Assembly (NCBI RefSeq): GCF_000169175.1
Contig: NZ_AAWS01000017.1
Coordinates: 1-64,000, forward strand
DNA length: 64,000 nt
Direction: 5' to 3'
Origin: Microscilla marina ATCC 23134
Lineage (GTDB): Bacteria; Bacteroidota; Bacteroidia; Cytophagales; Microscillaceae
The notes beneath the pieces were generated by a model. The model saw nothing but the letters and a program-made list of their open reading frames with translations. It did not search any database and was not told the origin of the DNA. Position 1 is the first letter of the stretch. Every line of letters starts with the position of its first letter. The translations under genes were made by a program, and so were the position numbers. This document shows positions 1 to 11,716 of the stretch, piece by piece.

Positions 1-177
1 CTTTTTGTGGTAGATTCTTTCAAAGAACTCAGAGATAAAGTTACTTGGCCTAAATATAAAGAACTGCAAAACAGTTCTACTTTAGTATTAATAGCTTCTG
101 TAATTTTTGCATTGGTAATTTTTATGATTGATAAAGTTTTTGAAAATGCGATGAATTTGTATTACAGCGCATTTTAA
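1..177 (+). CDS. secE: Preprotein translocase subunit SecE (3' part only)
   Basis: The reading frame is open from the first base and ends at the TAA at 175-177, so only the last 58 residues are in the window. The residues include the SecE hallmark FKELRDKVTWPKYKELQ followed by one hydrophobic segment (about residues 28-45 of this fragment) that would be the membrane anchor. SecE clamps SecY in the Sec translocon of the inner membrane. nusG starts 27 bases downstream, the usual bacterial secE-nusG order, which supports the call. Confidence 0.93.
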   Translation, partial: LFVVDSFKELRDKVTWPKYKELQNSSTLVLIASVIFALVIFMIDKVFENAMNLYYSAF

Positions 178-204
178 ACAACTTAAACTAACAAAAAAAT
201 TTCG

Positions 205-774
205 ATGAGTCAATTAAAGTGGTATGTGGTAAGGGCAATAGCCAGTAAAGAGAAAAAAGCGAAAACATACTTAGAAAATGAAATAGCCAAGCGTGAATTT
301 CATGAACATGTTCCGCAAGTACTCATCCCTTCCGAAAAAGTATATGAGATGCGTAATGGTAAAAAACGATTACGTGAAAAAAGCTTTTTCCCTGGATATA
401 TAATGGTACAGGCTAACCTTGAAAAAGATAATCCCACAACAGGAGAATTGATTCACATGATTACTAGCATTCCTGGTATTATAGGATTCTTAGGAGCTAC
501 TGGAAGTACCTCTAAAGATCCCGTGGCATTACGACAGTCAGAAGTAAACCGAATATTAGGTAAAGTAGATGAAAGTGCTGAAGATGATGTGAAGTTGGAA
601 ACTACCTTTATTGTTGGAGAAACTGTAAAAGTAATAGACGGGCCATTCAATGGTTTTACTGGGACTGTTGAAGAAGTGTTTGAAGAACGCCAAAAAATAA
701 ATGTGATGGTAAAGATTTTTGGCAGAAATACACCAGTTGAATTGAACTATTCGCAGGTTGAAAAACAAGAGTAA
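205..774 (+). CDS. nusG: Transcription termination/antitermination factor NusG
   Basis: 189 residues, close to the family norm. The N-terminal NGN domain (about 1-115) begins with KWYVVRAIASKEKKAKTYLE and contains the FFPGYIMV motif. The C-terminal KOW domain (about 135-187) has VGETVKVIDGPFNGFTGTV. NusG binds the RNA polymerase clamp, affects elongation and pausing, and couples transcription to Rho or the ribosome. The gene lies between secE and the L11 operon, its usual place. The 90-base spacer to rplK holds a terminator-like hairpin, so secE-nusG and the ribosomal genes may be partly uncoupled. Confidence 0.98.
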   Translation: MSQLKWYVVRAIASKEKKAKTYLENEIAKREFHEHVPQVLIPSEKVYEMRNGKKRLREKSFFPGYIMVQANLEKDNPTTGELIHMITSIPGIIGFLGATGSTSKDPVALRQSEVNRILGKVDESAEDDVKLETTFIVGETVKVIDGPFNGFTGTVEEVFEERQKINVMVKIFGRNTPVELNYSQVEKQE

Positions 775-825
775 CGTTTTTAAGCCTGCTTATTTTATAT
801 ACAATAAGGGATATAATACCTCCAT

Positions 826-856
826 AGTTGAGCAAAAACGCTCAACTTAATTTTTT
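826..856 (+). terminator. Terminator-like or attenuator hairpin in nusG-rplK spacer
   Basis: An 8-bp perfect stem AGTTGAGC/GCTCAACT (826-833 with 840-847) has a 6-base loop and is followed by TAA and six T. It ends only nine bases before the rplK start. It could terminate the secE-nusG transcript or regulate rplK by attenuation. Binding by L1 is known for L11 operon leaders in other bacteria, but nothing here shows it directly. Confidence 0.6.
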
Positions 857-864
857 GAAGTGTT

Positions 865-1302
865 ATGGCAAAAGAAGTTGAAGGTTATCTAAAACTACAA
901 GTTTCTGGTGGCGATGCAAAGCCTGCACCTCCTATCGGACCCGCTCTTGGTAGTAAGGGTTTGAATATTATGGAGTTTTGTAAGCAATTTAATGCACGTA
1001 CTCAGGACAAAAAGGGAATGATTTTGCCTGTTGTGGTGACTTATTACAAAGACAAGTCTTTTGACTTTGTGATTAAAACACCTCCAACTCCTATATTACT
1101 AAAAGAAACTGCCAAAGTTAAGTCTGGTTCTGGTGAGCCTAACCGTAAAAAAGTAGCGCAAGTTACTTGGGATCAGGTTCGTGAAATCGCCAAAACTAAG
1201 ATGCCTGACCTAAACTGTTTTACAGAAGAGTCAGCCATGATGATGGTAGCTGGTACAGCACGTAGTATGGGAATTACAGTGACAGGAGAAAAACCCTTCT
1301 AA
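865..1302 (+). CDS. rplK: 50S ribosomal protein L11
   Basis: 145 residues. The N-terminal domain carries the L11 signature [18 protein letters not shown] and [15 protein letters not shown]. The C-terminal rRNA-binding domain includes PPTPILLKE and a GTARSMGI-type tail. L11 binds the GTPase-associated region of 23S rRNA and helps form the factor-binding stalk base with L10 and L7/L12, all encoded just downstream. The start is the ATG immediately before [12 protein letters not shown], which matches the family N-terminus. Confidence 0.98.
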   Translation: MAKEVEGYLKLQVSGGDAKPAPPIGPALGSKGLNIMEFCKQFNARTQDKKGMILPVVVTYYKDKSFDFVIKTPPTPILLKETAKVKSGSGEPNRKKVAQVTWDQVREIAKTKMPDLNCFTEESAMMMVAGTARSMGITVTGEKPF

Positions 1303-1374
1303 AGAGAATTTTTGTATAATGAATGGTAGAATGAAATAAAACTCATTTGCTTGCCCATTCAAGATCCATTTAAA

Positions 1375-2070
1375 ATGGCAAAATTAACAAAAAAGAAGAA
1401 AGAGGCTCTCTCAAAGTTTGACAAGAGTCGTGAGTATCCACTAAATGAGGCTGTAAGTGTTATCAAAGATATCACTTTCACCAAATTTGACGCTTCCGTG
1501 GATGTTGACGTGCGTTTGGGAGTTGACCCTCGAAAAGCTGACCAGATGGTTAGAGGAACGGTTACGCTTCCTCACGGTCTTGGTAAAGACGTTAGAGTAT
1601 TGGTTTTATGTTCTCCAGACAAGGAGCAAGAGGCCAAAGATGCTGGTGCTGATCACGTAGGGTTAGATGAATACATCAAGAAGATTGAAGGTGGATGGAC
1701 TGACATTGATGTAGTAATTACTATGCCTACTGTAATGGCTAAAGTGGGACGTTTAGGTAGAGTATTAGGACCTCGTGGACTAATGCCAAACCCTAAATCA
1801 GGTACTGTGACACTTGATGTTGCAAATGCTGTAAAAGAGGTAAAAGCTGGTAAGGTTGACTTCAAAGTAGACAAAACTGGTATTATTCATACTTCAGTTG
1901 GTAAAGCATCTTTTACTGCTGAGAAGTTAAATGATAACGCTCGTGAGTTAATCAATACTTTGGTTAAGTTAAGACCTGCTTCTGCTAAGGGTACCTATAT
2001 CAAAAGTATTTACTTGTCAAGTACAATGAGTCCGTCGGTTATGGTAGATAAAAATACCTTTGAAAATTAA
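1375..2070 (+). CDS. rplA: 50S ribosomal protein L1
   Basis: 231 residues from the ATG at 1375 ([12 protein letters not shown]). An upstream in-frame TTG at 1351 would add eight residues but does not match the family N-terminus, so the ATG is preferred. It contains the L1 signature around [10 protein letters not shown], with [17 protein letters not shown] at about residues 125-141. L1 forms the mobile E-site stalk of the 50S subunit and in other bacteria represses its own operon by binding the leader mRNA. It lies 72 bases after rplK, in the expected L11-L1 order. Confidence 0.97.
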   Translation: MAKLTKKKKEALSKFDKSREYPLNEAVSVIKDITFTKFDASVDVDVRLGVDPRKADQMVRGTVTLPHGLGKDVRVLVLCSPDKEQEAKDAGADHVGLDEYIKKIEGGWTDIDVVITMPTVMAKVGRLGRVLGPRGLMPNPKSGTVTLDVANAVKEVKAGKVDFKVDKTGIIHTSVGKASFTAEKLNDNARELINTLVKLRPASAKGTYIKSIYLSSTMSPSVMVDKNTFEN

Positions 2071-2101
2071 CTGAGGAGATCACTATTAAATTTTTAGGAA
2101 A

Positions 2102-2638
2102 ATGACAAGGGAAGAAAAAGCAGTAGTGATTAAAGAATTACAAGAAAAGTTTTCTAATGCACCTGGTTTTTATATCACTGATGCGGCTGGAATGAATGTG
2201 GAAAGCATTAATAATTTCCGTCGTATGTGTTTTGAAAAAGGTATAGAATATCGTGTAGCGAAAAATTCTTTGATCCAAAAAGCACTCGAGCAACAAGAAT
2301 CTGATTATACTACTTTGTTTGATTCAGAAGCACTTAAAGGATTTTCAGGTATCATGTTCGCTGGTGAAGCGATGAGTGACCCTGCTAAGGTGCTTAAAAA
2401 GTTTCAAAAAGAGGGTAACGAAAAACCTGCATTGAAAGGTGCATCTATCGATTCAGCTATCTATATCGGAGCTGAGCACTTAGAGCCTCTTTCTAAGATC
2501 AAGTCTCGCGAAGAGATGATCGCCGAACTTGTTGGACTTTTACAGTCTCCAGGTCGCAACTTGGTATCTGCTTTACAAGGCAGTGGCAGCAAATTGGCAG
2601 GCGTGCTTAAGGCTTTGTCTGATAAACAAGAAGCATAA
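2102..2638 (+). CDS. rplJ: 50S ribosomal protein L10
   Basis: 178 residues, typical L10 size. The N-terminal rRNA-binding half starts MTREEKAVVIKELQEKFSNA and includes NNFRRMCFEKGIEYRVAKNSL. The C-terminal helix that recruits L7/L12 dimers is the last ~25 residues. It forms the stalk base with L11. The 31-base gap after rplA and 59-base gap before rplL are consistent with one transcript. Confidence 0.97.
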   Translation: MTREEKAVVIKELQEKFSNAPGFYITDAAGMNVESINNFRRMCFEKGIEYRVAKNSLIQKALEQQESDYTTLFDSEALKGFSGIMFAGEAMSDPAKVLKKFQKEGNEKPALKGASIDSAIYIGAEHLEPLSKIKSREEMIAELVGLLQSPGRNLVSALQGSGSKLAGVLKALSDKQEA

Positions 2639-2697
2639 TCAATAGCTTATAATTTTGTAATAACATTCAATTTAGACTTTTTTAAAATTTTAATACA

Positions 2698-3078
2698 ATG
2701 GCAGACTTGAAGGAGTTCGCAGAACAGTTAGTAAACTTATCTTTGAAAGAGGTAAACGAATTAGTAACTATTCTTAAAGATGATCACGGTATCGAACCTG
2801 CAGCAGCAGCTGTAGCTGTAGCTGGTCCTGCTGGCGGTGGTGAAGCTGGTGGTGGTGAAGAAGAGAAAACTGCATTTGATGTTGTTTTGAAATCTGCTGG
2901 TGGCGCTAAACTTAAAGTAGTAAAAGCAGTAAAAGAACTAACTGGCTTAGGATTGAAAGATGCTAAGGCATTGGTAGACGAAGCTCCAAAACCTTTGAAA
3001 GAAGGTGTGGATAAAGCTGAAGCTGATGCATTAAAAGCTCAGTTAGAAGAATTAGGTGCTGAAGTAGAGATCAAGTAA
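2698..3078 (+). CDS. rplL: 50S ribosomal protein L7/L12
   Basis: 126 residues. A helical N-terminal dimerisation domain (1-35) is followed by an Ala/Gly/Glu-rich hinge (about 38-58) and the conserved globular C-terminal domain (about 60-126) with [20 protein letters not shown] and [15 protein letters not shown]. It forms the flexible stalk that recruits translation GTPases. The Gly-rich hinge is somewhat longer than in Escherichia coli. An attenuator-like hairpin follows before rpoB, as often seen in rplL-rpoB spacers. Confidence 0.98.
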   Translation: MADLKEFAEQLVNLSLKEVNELVTILKDDHGIEPAAAAVAVAGPAGGGEAGGGEEEKTAFDVVLKSAGGAKLKVVKAVKELTGLGLKDAKALVDEAPKPLKEGVDKAEADALKAQLEELGAEVEIK

Positions 3079-3141
3079 TTTATTTGAACTTTCAATTGAG
3101 TTGGTTATATTTAGCCAATTCAATATTTGAGATAAAATTCC

Positions 3142-3175
3142 AGACCTGGCGTATAAAATACGTTCAGGTCTTTTC
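3142..3175 (+). terminator. Attenuator-like hairpin between rplL and rpoB
   Basis: AGACCTG (3142-3148) pairs with CAGGTCT (3165-3171), with additional inner pairing GCGTA/TACG, followed by TTTT. It sits 64 bases after rplL and 100 bases before the chosen rpoB start. In other bacteria a leaky terminator here sets the ribosomal protein to polymerase ratio. That role is inferred by position. Confidence 0.7.
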
Positions 3176-3276
3176 CTCATGTATATGAGGCTATTTTTTA
3201 ACGGCTTGGCTTTTGAAGAATATTATTGATTCACGACAATAATAAATACCCTATACTCTTAGGACACAGGTTACCC

Positions 3277-6200
3277 ATGCAAAATCCCAACAACAACGAA
3301 AGACATAGTTTTGCTACCGTAGAAAAAGTAGTGAAATACCCTGATTTTCTTGATGTTCAAATACAATCTTTTCAAGACTTTTTTCAACTGGAAACCCCCG
3401 CTGAATTTCGTCAACAAGAAGGGTTGTACAAGGTATTCTCTGAGAATTTTCCCATATCTGATTCACGGGAAAATTTCTTGCTTGAGTTTATCGACTATTC
3501 TATTGATCCCCCAAAATATTCGGTGGATGAATGTATAGATCGAGGGCTGACTTATTCAGTGCCCTTAAAAGCTAAACTCAGGTTATCTTGTAGTGATGAA
3601 GATAATGAGGACTTTGAAACCATTGAACAGGAAGTATTTTTAGGGAATATCCCTTACATGACCACTAAAGGGTCATTTATTATAAATGGCGCAGAAAGGG
3701 TGATTGTGTCTCAATTGCACCGTTCCCCTGGTGTATTCTTTGCTCAAAGCAAGCACACGAACGGGACCAAACTATATTCTGCTCGTATTATCCCTTTTAA
3801 AGGTTCTTGGATAGAATTTACGACTGATGTAAACAACGTAATGTATGCTTACATTGATCGTAAAAAGAAATTCCCGGTAACAACACTTTTACGTGTCATT
3901 GGTTTTGGTTCAGATAAGCAAATTTTGGACTTATTTAATCTTTCAGAGGAGATTGAGGCAGAAGACAAAGTGTTGAGAGATAAAGCCATTGGTCGCAAGC
4001 TTGCTGCTCGTATTTTGAAAACGTGGACTGAGGATTTTGTTGATGAAGATACAGGTGAAGTAGTTTCTATTGAACGAAATGAAATCCTTTTAGAACGTGA
4101 CTCGATCCTTGAAGCAGAAGACATAGATACTATTGTTGACTCTGGAGTGAAGTCTATTATTGTTCACCGTGATGATGTCAATGTTACCGATTACTCAATT
4201 ATATATAACACGCTTCAAAAAGATAACTCAAACTCTGAGAAAGAAGCATTAGAACAAATATACCGTCAGTTGCGTAATACCGAGGCTCCTGATGAACAAA
4301 CAGCCCGTGAGATCATCCAAAGCTTATTCTTTAGTGATAAGCGTTATGACTTAGGAGAGGTTGGCCGTTATCGTATTAATAAAAAATTAGAATTGGCAAT
4401 AGACAGTGATACACGCGTATTAACACGTGAAGATATTGTTTCTATTGTAAAACGTTTGATCAAGTTAATCAACGCGAAGGCAGTTGTAGATGATATTGAT
4501 CACTTGAGTAATCGTCGTGTAAGAACTGTAGGAGAACAACTATATACACAATTTGGTGTAGGCTTGGCTCGTATGGCTCGTACTATCAAAGAAAGAATGA
4601 ATGTTCGTGACAACGAAGATTTCAAACCTGTAGATTTGATTAACGCAAGAACACTTTCTTCTGTAATCAATTCTTTCTTTGGTACCAACCAACTTTCTCA
4701 GTTTATGGATCAAACCAATCCATTAGCTGAAATTACTCATAAACGCAGAATGTCTGCATTAGGACCAGGAGGACTATCTCGTGAACGTGCGGGATTTGAA
4801 GTACGTGATGTTCACTATACTCACTATGGTCGTTTGTGTACCATTGAAACTCCGGAAGGTCCAAACATTGGTTTGATATCTTCTTTGTGTGTTCATGCAA
4901 AAGTGAACAGCATGGGCTTTATTGAAACTCCTTATCGTAAGGTAGCAGAAGGCAAAGTAACCAATGACATTTCTTATTTGACTGCTGAGGAAGAAGATAC
5001 TCACCATATTGCACAAGCAAATGTACCTATCTCTGAAAGTGGTGAATTCCTTAGAGATAAAGTAAAAGCACGACTTGAAGGTGATTTCCCGGTAGTAGAC
5101 CCTGCGGTGTTATCCTATATGGATGTTGCTCCAAACCAGATTGTATCAGTGGCGGCATCATTGATTCCCTTCCTTGAACATGATGATGCAAACCGCGCAT
5201 TGATGGGTTCTAACATGCAACGTCAAGCTGTTCCATTGCTTCGTCCACAGGCACCTATTGTTGGAACTGGCCTGGAAGAGCAAGTAGCAGTAGATTCTCG
5301 TGCACTAGTAGTGGCGGAGTATGATGGAGTCATCGATTATGTAGATGCTAAAAAAATCATAGTTCGTTATGATTTTAACGAAGAGCAACAACTTACATCA
5401 TTCCAAGATGATATTGTTTCTTATAACTTAATTAAGTTTAGAAGAACAAACCAAGACACTTGCGTAAATCTTAGCCCTATTGTTTATAAGGGGCAAAAAG
5501 TGAAAAAAGGTCAAGCGTTGTGCGAAGGATATGCCACCAATGATGGCGAATTAGCACTTGGAGCTAACATGAAAGTAGCCTTTATGCCTTGGCAAGGGTA
5601 TAACTTTGAGGATGCGATCGTGATTTCTGAAAGAGTAGTAAGAGACGACGTATTTACTTCTATTCATATCGAAGAGAAGGAGTTAGAAGTAAGAGACACT
5701 AAGCGTGGACAAGAAGAACTTACCGCAGAAATACCAAACGTGAGCGAAGATGCTATCAAGTATCTGGATGAAAATGGTATTGTGATGGTGGGTACTAAAA
5801 TCCGCGAAGGAGATATATTGATTGGTAAAATCACTCCCAAAGGAGAGTCTGATCCTACGCCAGAAGAAAAATTATTAAGAGCAATCTTTGGAGATAAAGC
5901 AGGGGATGTGAAAGATGCTTCGTTGAAAGCACCTCCATCTTTGCGTGGAGTAGTGATTGATACCAAGTTGTTTTCACGCCCTAAGAAAGATAAAGACTTA
6001 AGAGCAAAGGCAAAAGAAGAAGTAAAGTCTTTGATTACTCAATACCGAAAAGATTTACAAGCAATACAAGAGATTGTAGTTGAGAAATTGGTCACTTTAC
6101 TTGAGGGTAAAACTTCTAAGGGGATTAAGCATAAGTTTGGCAATATTGTAATGTCAAAAGGGGTTAAGTTTAACCAAACCAACATTCATGAAAACTTATT

Positions 6201-7146
6201 CCCAAAAGAGAATGTCTATCGTGACGAAAGCACTTATAACGTGCCAGAAGAAGCTAACTTTGTTGCAGATTTGATTTTAGACAATGCAACCGAGGATGAA
6301 AAAACAAACAGGTTGTTAGTTGGGTTGGTGAAAAACTACAATAAAAAACGCAACGAAATCTCTGGTAAGTTTAAGCGCGAACGATTTGCACTTGAAGTAG
6401 GTGATGAGTTGCCAGCTGGTATTGTAAAACTTGCCAAAGTTTACATTGCTAAAAAGCGTAAACTGAAAGTAGGGGATAAAATGGCGGGACGTCACGGAAA
6501 CAAAGGAGTAGTGGCGAAAATTGTACGTGCTGAAGATATGCCTTTCTTGGAAGATGGAACTCCTGTGGACATTGTTTTGAATCCATTGGGTGTACCTTCT
6601 CGTATGAACCTGGGGCAAATCTATGAAACTGTACTAGGTTGGGCAGGGTTAAAACTAGGTAAGAAATATGCAACTCCTATTTTTGATGGCGCCACTGAAG
6701 ATCAAGTAACAACAGAGCTTGATAAAGCTGGATTGCCTGAGTTTGGCCGTACTTATCTGTATGATGGATTGACCGGGGAACGTTTTGACCAACCAACTAC
6801 TGTTGGAATTATTTATATGTTGAAACTTGGTCACTTAGTTGATGATAAAATGCACGCACGTTCTATTGGTCCTTACTCATTGATTACTCAACAGCCGTTG
6901 GGTGGTAAAGCCCAGTTTGGTGGACAGCGTTTTGGAGAAATGGAAGTGTGGGCTCTTGAGGCATTTGGTGCTGCCAACGTTCTTCAGGAAATTTTGACTG
7001 TAAAGTCAGATGATGTAATTGGTAGAGCCAAGGCTTATGAATCAATTGTGAAAGGGGAAAATATTCCTAACCCTAACATCCCTGAGTCTTTTAATGTACT
7101 AGTACATGAATTGAGAGGTTTAGCGCTCGAAATTACTCTGCAGTAG
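3277..7146 (+). CDS. rpoB: DNA-directed RNA polymerase beta subunit
   Basis: 1289 residues from the ATG at 3277 ([17 protein letters not shown]). An in-frame TTG at 3226 would add 17 residues, but Bacteroidota RpoB proteins begin close to the NER-FA motif, so the ATG is chosen. It shows [18 protein letters not shown] near the N-terminus, the fork/rifampicin region with [17 protein letters not shown] and [25 protein letters not shown], the GRHGNKGVV motif and the C-terminal [22 protein letters not shown]. With beta-prime it forms the catalytic core of RNA polymerase. Confidence 0.98.
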   Translation: MQNPNNNERHSFATVEKVVKYPDFLDVQIQSFQDFFQLETPAEFRQQEGLYKVFSENFPISDSRENFLLEFIDYSIDPPKYSVDECIDRGLTYSVPLKAKLRLSCSDEDNEDFETIEQEVFLGNIPYMTTKGSFIINGAERVIVSQLHRSPGVFFAQSKHTNGTKLYSARIIPFKGSWIEFTTDVNNVMYAYIDRKKKFPVTTLLRVIGFGSDKQILDLFNLSEEIEAEDKVLRDKAIGRKLAARILKTWTEDFVDEDTGEVVSIERNEILLERDSILEAEDIDTIVDSGVKSIIVHRDDVNVTDYSIIYNTLQKDNSNSEKEALEQIYRQLRNTEAPDEQTAREIIQSLFFSDKRYDLGEVGRYRINKKLELAIDSDTRVLTREDIVSIVKRLIKLINAKAVVDDIDHLSNRRVRTVGEQLYTQFGVGLARMARTIKERMNVRDNEDFKPVDLINARTLSSVINSFFGTNQLSQFMDQTNPLAEITHKRRMSALGPGGLSRERAGFEVRDVHYTHYGRLCTIETPEGPNIGLISSLCVHAKVNSMGFIETPYRKVAEGKVTNDISYLTAEEEDTHHIAQANVPISESGEFLRDKVKARLEGDFPVVDPAVLSYMDVAPNQIVSVAASLIPFLEHDDANRALMGSNMQRQAVPLLRPQAPIVGTGLEEQVAVDSRALVVAEYDGVIDYVDAKKIIVRYDFNEEQQLTSFQDDIVSYNLIKFRRTNQDTCVNLSPIVYKGQKVKKGQALCEGYATNDGELALGANMKVAFMPWQGYNFEDAIVISERVVRDDVFTSIHIEEKELEVRDTKRGQEELTAEIPNVSEDAIKYLDENGIVMVGTKIREGDILIGKITPKGESDPTPEEKLLRAIFGDKAGDVKDASLKAPPSLRGVVIDTKLFSRPKKDKDLRAKAKEEVKSLITQYRKDLQAIQEIVVEKLVTLLEGKTSKGIKHKFGNIVMSKGVKFNQTNIHENLFPKENVYRDESTYNVPEEANFVADLILDNATEDEKTNRLLVGLVKNYNKKRNEISGKFKRERFALEVGDELPAGIVKLAKVYIAKKRKLKVGDKMAGRHGNKGVVAKIVRAEDMPFLEDGTPVDIVLNPLGVPSRMNLGQIYETVLGWAGLKLGKKYATPIFDGATEDQVTTELDKAGLPEFGRTYLYDGLTGERFDQPTTVGIIYMLKLGHLVDDKMHARSIGPYSLITQQPLGGKAQFGGQRFGEMEVWALEAFGAANVLQEILTVKSDDVIGRAKAYESIVKGENIPNPNIPESFNVLVHELRGLALEITLQ

Positions 7147-7182
7147 ATACAGTGTTAAAAAAAAGTTAAAGTTTAGGTTGTT

Positions 7183-7218
7183 TTAACCTTTATAACTACA
7201 TTTAGTTATAGAGGTTAA
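7183..7218 (+). other. 16-bp-stem hairpin in rpoB-rpoC spacer
   Basis: Positions 7183-7198 pair with 7203-7218 over 16 bp (one U-G wobble) around a 4-base loop. Only a weak T-rich tract follows, so it is not a convincing terminator. It could be an RNase processing or stability element separating the rpoB and rpoC messages. No family is recognised. Confidence 0.6.
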
Positions 7219-7250
7219 TTCTCTTGTAGTTAAAGAGTTATCATAAAACT

Positions 7251-7258
7251 TAACTTTG
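7251..7258 (+). promoter_or_regulatory. Possible internal promoter -7 box before rpoC
   Basis: TAACTTTG matches the Bacteroidota -7 consensus TAnnTTTG. A TTG lies 24 bases upstream, slightly farther than the usual 19-21. It would give an rpoC leader of about 70 bases. The match is short and could be chance in AT-rich DNA. Confidence 0.35.
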
Positions 7259-7335
7259 GTTAAAAATTTCAATTTTAACTTATAGGATAATTATCTTTCA
7301 TTATATAATAACCCACTTAATTTTAAATTATCAGG

Positions 7336-10300
7336 ATGGCATTTAGAAAAAATAAAAAGCTGACCAACGATTTTAGGAAAGTCACAATAAGCTTAGCTTC
7401 CCCTGAGTCTATTTTGGATTCTTCTTATGGTGAAGTGACGCAACCAGAGACCATCAACTACCGCACATACAAGCCAGAAATGGGGGGCTTGTTCTGTGAA
7501 CGCATTTTTGGTCCTGTGAAGGACTGGGAGTGTCATTGTGGGAAATATAAAAGGATACGTTATAAAGGCATTATCTGTGATAGATGTGGAGTTGAAGTAA
7601 CTGAGAAAAAGGTTCGCCGTGAACGTATGGGACATATCGAGTTAGTTGTACCTGTGGTACATATTTGGTATTTCCGATCTCTTCCCAATAAAATTGGCTA
7701 CCTGCTAGGGTTGCCGACCAAAAAACTGGATCAAATCATTTATTATGAAAGATATGTAGTGATTCAGTCGGGTATTATGGAAGATGAAGGTATCAATTAC
7801 CTTGATTTCCTTACCGAAGATGAATATTTAGATATAGTAGATAAATTACCAAGAGAAAACCAACAATTAGACAATGGCGATCCTAATAAGTTTATAGCTA
7901 GGATGGGAGCAGAGGCACTAGAAATGCTTTTAGCACGTCTTGACTTAGATAAGCTATCGTTTGATTTGCGGGATTCTGCTTCAAAAGATAAATCTCAACA
8001 ACGAAAAGCAGAGGCATTGAAACGTCTACGCGTGGTAGAGGCTTTCCGTGATGCTCAAAATCGTATTGAGAATAAACCAGAGTGGATGATTATCAGAATG
8101 GTTCCTGTAATTCCTCCTGAATTACGACCATTGGTTCCTTTAGATGGGGGACGTTTTGCCACCTCTGACTTGAATGATTTATATCGTCGTGTGATTATTA
8201 GAAATAATCGTCTTAAACGACTAATAGAAATTAAAGCTCCTGAAGTAATTCTTCGTAATGAGAAACGTATGCTTCAGGAAGCAGTAGATTCATTATTTGA
8301 CAACTCACGTAAAGTCAACGCTGTAAGGGCTGATGGTAACCGTGCTTTAAAATCCCTTTCAGACATGTTGAAAGGTAAACAAGGTCGTTTCCGTCAAAAC
8401 TTATTGGGTAAAAGGGTTGATTATTCTGGTCGTTCTGTAATTGTGGTAGGTCCCGAGCTCAAACTCCATGAGTGTGGGTTACCAAAAAGCATGGCGGCAG
8501 AACTTTTCAAACCATTTATTATCCGTAAGCTAATTGAGCGTGGGATTGTTAAGACAGTAAAATCTGCTAAGAAAATTGTAGACCGAAAAGACCCTGTAGT
8601 TTGGGATATTTTGGAAAATGTACTTAAAGGACACCCAGTACTGCTTAACCGAGCTCCAACGCTTCACCGATTGGGTATTCAGGCATTCCAACCTAAATTA
8701 ATTGAAGGTAAGGCTATTCAGTTACACCCTCTGGCTTGTACAGCATTTAACGCTGACTTTGATGGTGACCAGATGGCGGTACACGTGCCATTGGGTCATG
8801 CAGCTATTTTAGAGGCTTCTGTGCTGATGCTTTCTGCTCACAATATACTAAACCCAGCGAATGGTAAGCCAATTACAGTACCATCACAAGACATGGTATT
8901 AGGGCTTTATTACCTTACTAAAGGACGTAAAACTACCAAGGAAGTACCTATTAAAGGGGAAGGCAAACGTTTTTATGATGCTGAGGAGGTAATCATTGCA
9001 TTGAATGAAAAGCAATTATCTAAAAATGCATACATTCATGTAAATGTGCAAGTAAGAGATGAGGAGAGTGGAGAGTTAGAGACTAAGATGATTGAAACCG
9101 TTGCTGGACGAGTACTCTTTAACGAGTTTGTTCCAGAGGAGGTAGGTTACGTAAACGAGTTACTAACAAAGAAAAAGCTTCAGAAAATTATTTCTCATGT
9201 ATATAAGATTTCTGGTGGCGCCCGTACTGCACACTTCTTAGATGATATTAAGCACCTTGGTTTCCAAACTGCTTATAAAGGTGGACTTTCTATCGGTTTA
9301 GGTGATGTAGTAGTTCCTGCTGAGAAGGATTCATTGATTGCCAAGGCAAAAGAAGATATAGAAGAGGTATCAACCAACTATATGCTTGGTTTGATTACTG
9401 ATAATGAGAGATATAATAAAGTAATTGATATTTGGACTCGTATCAACTCTAGAATTACCGAGATTTTAATGGGTAAATTAGAGGCTGATCAGCAAGGGTT
9501 CAACTCAATTTATATGATGATGCACTCTGGCGCTCGTGGTTCTCGTGAGCAGATTCGCCAATTAGGTGGTATGAGGGGATTGATGGCAAAACCACAAAAG
9601 AACTTACAAGGTTCTGTGGGTGAAATCATTGAAAACCCCATTATCTCTAACTTTAAAGAAGGTTTAGATGTAATTGAGTACTTTATCTCTACTCACGGTG
9701 CTCGTAAAGGTTTGGCCGATACTGCACTTAAAACGGCTGATGCGGGTTATTTGACAAGACGTTTGGTAGATGTGGCACAGGATGCGATCATTACCGAGGA
9801 AGATTGTGGTACCTTACGTGGTATTCAAACCTCTGAATTGAAAGATGATGAGACTACTGTTGAATATTTGTCAGAGAGAATTCTAGGGCGTGTATCAGTA
9901 CATGATATTACTGATCCATTGACTGATGAGTTGATAGTTGCTTCAGGGGACGAAATTACTGAAGCAATTGCTACAAGAATTGAAAATACCAGTATTGAAG
10001 AGGTTGAGATTCGTTCTGTATTGACTTGTGAAACCCGTTATGGAGTTTGTGCAAAATGTTATGGAAGAAACCTTGCTTCCAATAAAATGGTTCAACGAGG
10101 TGAATCAGTAGGGGTTATTGCAGCCCAATCTATTGGTGAGCCCGGTACACAACTTACACTTCGTACTTTTCACTTAGGGGGTACTGCTTCCAACATTGCT
10201 GTTGATACTACATTGACAGCTAAGTTTAGTGGTCTCATTGAGTTTGAAGGCATTAGAACGGTAAAGACTACTGTGACTACTCCTGATGGAGATGAGGTGA

Positions 10301-11661
10301 AAGTAGATGTAGTAATGGGACGTTCTGGTGAGGTAAAAATTGTACAGAAGGGCACAAATAAAGTATTACTTACCAACCATATTCCTTATGGCGCTTTCTT
10401 AAAAGTAAAAGATGGAGTAGAGGTTGCATCTGGTGATGAGATTTGTAGTTGGGATCCATACAATGCAGTAATTTTGTCAGAAGTTACTGGAGAGATTGAG
10501 TTTGAATCTATAGAGGAAGGAATTACTTTTAAAGAAGAAGCTGATGAGCAAACAAGTTTCCGTGAAAAAGTAATTATTGACACAAAGGATAAAACTAAAA
10601 ACCCGGCAATTGTTGTAAATGCTGGTGATAAGACCAAGAGTTATAACATTCCGGTAGGTGCCCGTTTGGCGGTGAATAAAGGCGATGCTATTAAAGCTGG
10701 CCAAGTGTTGGCAAAAGTACCAAGAGCTATTGGTAAAACCAGGGATATTACTGGTGGTTTGCCTCGAGTAACAGAGCTATTTGAGGCGCGTAACCCATCA
10801 AACCCTGCAGTAGTAAGTGCTATTGATGGTATTGTATCTTATGGTACAATCAAGCGTGGTAATCGTGAAATTTTTGTAGAATCTAAAGATGGGGTTCGTA
10901 AAAAATATATGGTGCCATTGTCTAAGCACATCTTGGTACAAGACGGTGACTTTGTAAGAGCTGGACAACCTTTGTCTGATGGAGCGATTACTCCTGCTGA
11001 TATTCTTTCTATTAAAGGACCCACAGCAGTACAAGAGTATTTAGTAAATGAGATTCAGGAAGTTTACCGTTTACAAGGGGTAAAAATCAATGACAAGCAC
11101 ATTGAAATCATCGTACGTCAGATGATGCAGAAGGTTCAAATCATTGATGCTGGAGATACTAGTTTCTTGCCTAACCAAGTAGTAGACAAGTTTGAGTTTA
11201 GAGAAGAAAACGATAACATTCTGAACAAGAAGGTAGTCGTAGAGGCAGGCGAGTCTGCTAAATTCAAAGCAGGTCAGATTGTAACAGCTCGTGCTTTACG
11301 TGATGAGAATTCTAGTTTGAAACGTCGTGATATGAAAGTAGTAAAAGTGAGAGACGCGGAGCCAGCAGTTTCTAAACCAACGCTACAAGGTATCACACAA
11401 GCCTCATTAGGTACTAAGAGTTTCATTTCAGCGGCATCGTTCCAGGAAACTACCAAAGTATTGAGTGAAGCAGCAATTACAGGTAAAACTGATGATTTGA
11501 TTGGTTTGAAAGAAAACGTAATTGTAGGTCACTTGATTCCAGCAGGTACTGGTATCCGTTATTATGATGATTTAATTGTGATGTCTCAGGAAGAACATGA
11601 TGCTTTGGTTGAGCCTAGATTGGCAGCAAACCGAGAGAAAAACAGACAGTTACAGAACTAA
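7336..11661 (+). CDS. rpoC: DNA-directed RNA polymerase beta-prime subunit
   Basis: 1441 residues. The N-terminal zinc site is [20 protein letters not shown] (about residues 67-87). The catalytic Mg-binding motif NADFDGD is near residues 473-479. A second cysteine cluster [13 protein letters not shown] is near residues 898-910, followed by the trigger-loop region with [21 protein letters not shown]. The protein is the clamp and catalytic subunit of RNA polymerase. It is separated from rpoB by 189 bases with a strong hairpin and a possible promoter. A rho-independent terminator follows directly. Confidence 0.98.
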   Translation: MAFRKNKKLTNDFRKVTISLASPESILDSSYGEVTQPETINYRTYKPEMGGLFCERIFGPVKDWECHCGKYKRIRYKGIICDRCGVEVTEKKVRRERMGHIELVVPVVHIWYFRSLPNKIGYLLGLPTKKLDQIIYYERYVVIQSGIMEDEGINYLDFLTEDEYLDIVDKLPRENQQLDNGDPNKFIARMGAEALEMLLARLDLDKLSFDLRDSASKDKSQQRKAEALKRLRVVEAFRDAQNRIENKPEWMIIRMVPVIPPELRPLVPLDGGRFATSDLNDLYRRVIIRNNRLKRLIEIKAPEVILRNEKRMLQEAVDSLFDNSRKVNAVRADGNRALKSLSDMLKGKQGRFRQNLLGKRVDYSGRSVIVVGPELKLHECGLPKSMAAELFKPFIIRKLIERGIVKTVKSAKKIVDRKDPVVWDILENVLKGHPVLLNRAPTLHRLGIQAFQPKLIEGKAIQLHPLACTAFNADFDGDQMAVHVPLGHAAILEASVLMLSAHNILNPANGKPITVPSQDMVLGLYYLTKGRKTTKEVPIKGEGKRFYDAEEVIIALNEKQLSKNAYIHVNVQVRDEESGELETKMIETVAGRVLFNEFVPEEVGYVNELLTKKKLQKIISHVYKISGGARTAHFLDDIKHLGFQTAYKGGLSIGLGDVVVPAEKDSLIAKAKEDIEEVSTNYMLGLITDNERYNKVIDIWTRINSRITEILMGKLEADQQGFNSIYMMMHSGARGSREQIRQLGGMRGLMAKPQKNLQGSVGEIIENPIISNFKEGLDVIEYFISTHGARKGLADTALKTADAGYLTRRLVDVAQDAIITEEDCGTLRGIQTSELKDDETTVEYLSERILGRVSVHDITDPLTDELIVASGDEITEAIATRIENTSIEEVEIRSVLTCETRYGVCAKCYGRNLASNKMVQRGESVGVIAAQSIGEPGTQLTLRTFHLGGTASNIAVDTTLTAKFSGLIEFEGIRTVKTTVTTPDGDEVKVDVVMGRSGEVKIVQKGTNKVLLTNHIPYGAFLKVKDGVEVASGDEICSWDPYNAVILSEVTGEIEFESIEEGITFKEEADEQTSFREKVIIDTKDKTKNPAIVVNAGDKTKSYNIPVGARLAVNKGDAIKAGQVLAKVPRAIGKTRDITGGLPRVTELFEARNPSNPAVVSAIDGIVSYGTIKRGNREIFVESKDGVRKKYMVPLSKHILVQDGDFVRAGQPLSDGAITPADILSIKGPTAVQEYLVNEIQEVYRLQGVKINDKHIEIIVRQMMQKVQIIDAGDTSFLPNQVVDKFEFREENDNILNKKVVVEAGESAKFKAGQIVTARALRDENSSLKRRDMKVVKVRDAEPAVSKPTLQGITQASLGTKSFISAASFQETTKVLSEAAITGKTDDLIGLKENVIVGHLIPAGTGIRYYDDLIVMSQEEHDALVEPRLAANREKNRQLQN

Positions 11662-11678
11662 TTATAAATATTAATATG

Positions 11679-11704
11679 CGGCAGGTACTATACCTGCCGT
11701 TTTT
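11679..11704 (+). terminator. Rho-independent terminator after rpoC
   Basis: The 9-bp stem CGGCAGGTA/TACCTGCCG (11679-11687 with 11691-11699) has a 3-base loop and a T5 tail. It lies 18 bases after the rpoC stop and 13 bases before the next ATG. It ends the nusG-rpoC transcript, with probable leakage into the DUF3467 gene. Confidence 0.85.
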
Positions 11705-11716
11705 CATGAAAGATTT

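Noticed and set aside
1351-1374. TTG start for rplA eight codons upstream
   Set aside because: The extra residues MPIQDPFK do not match the L1 family N-terminus; the ATG at 1375 does.
3226-3276. TTG start for rpoB 17 codons upstream
   Set aside because: The extra residues do not align with Bacteroidota RpoB proteins, which start near the NER motif.
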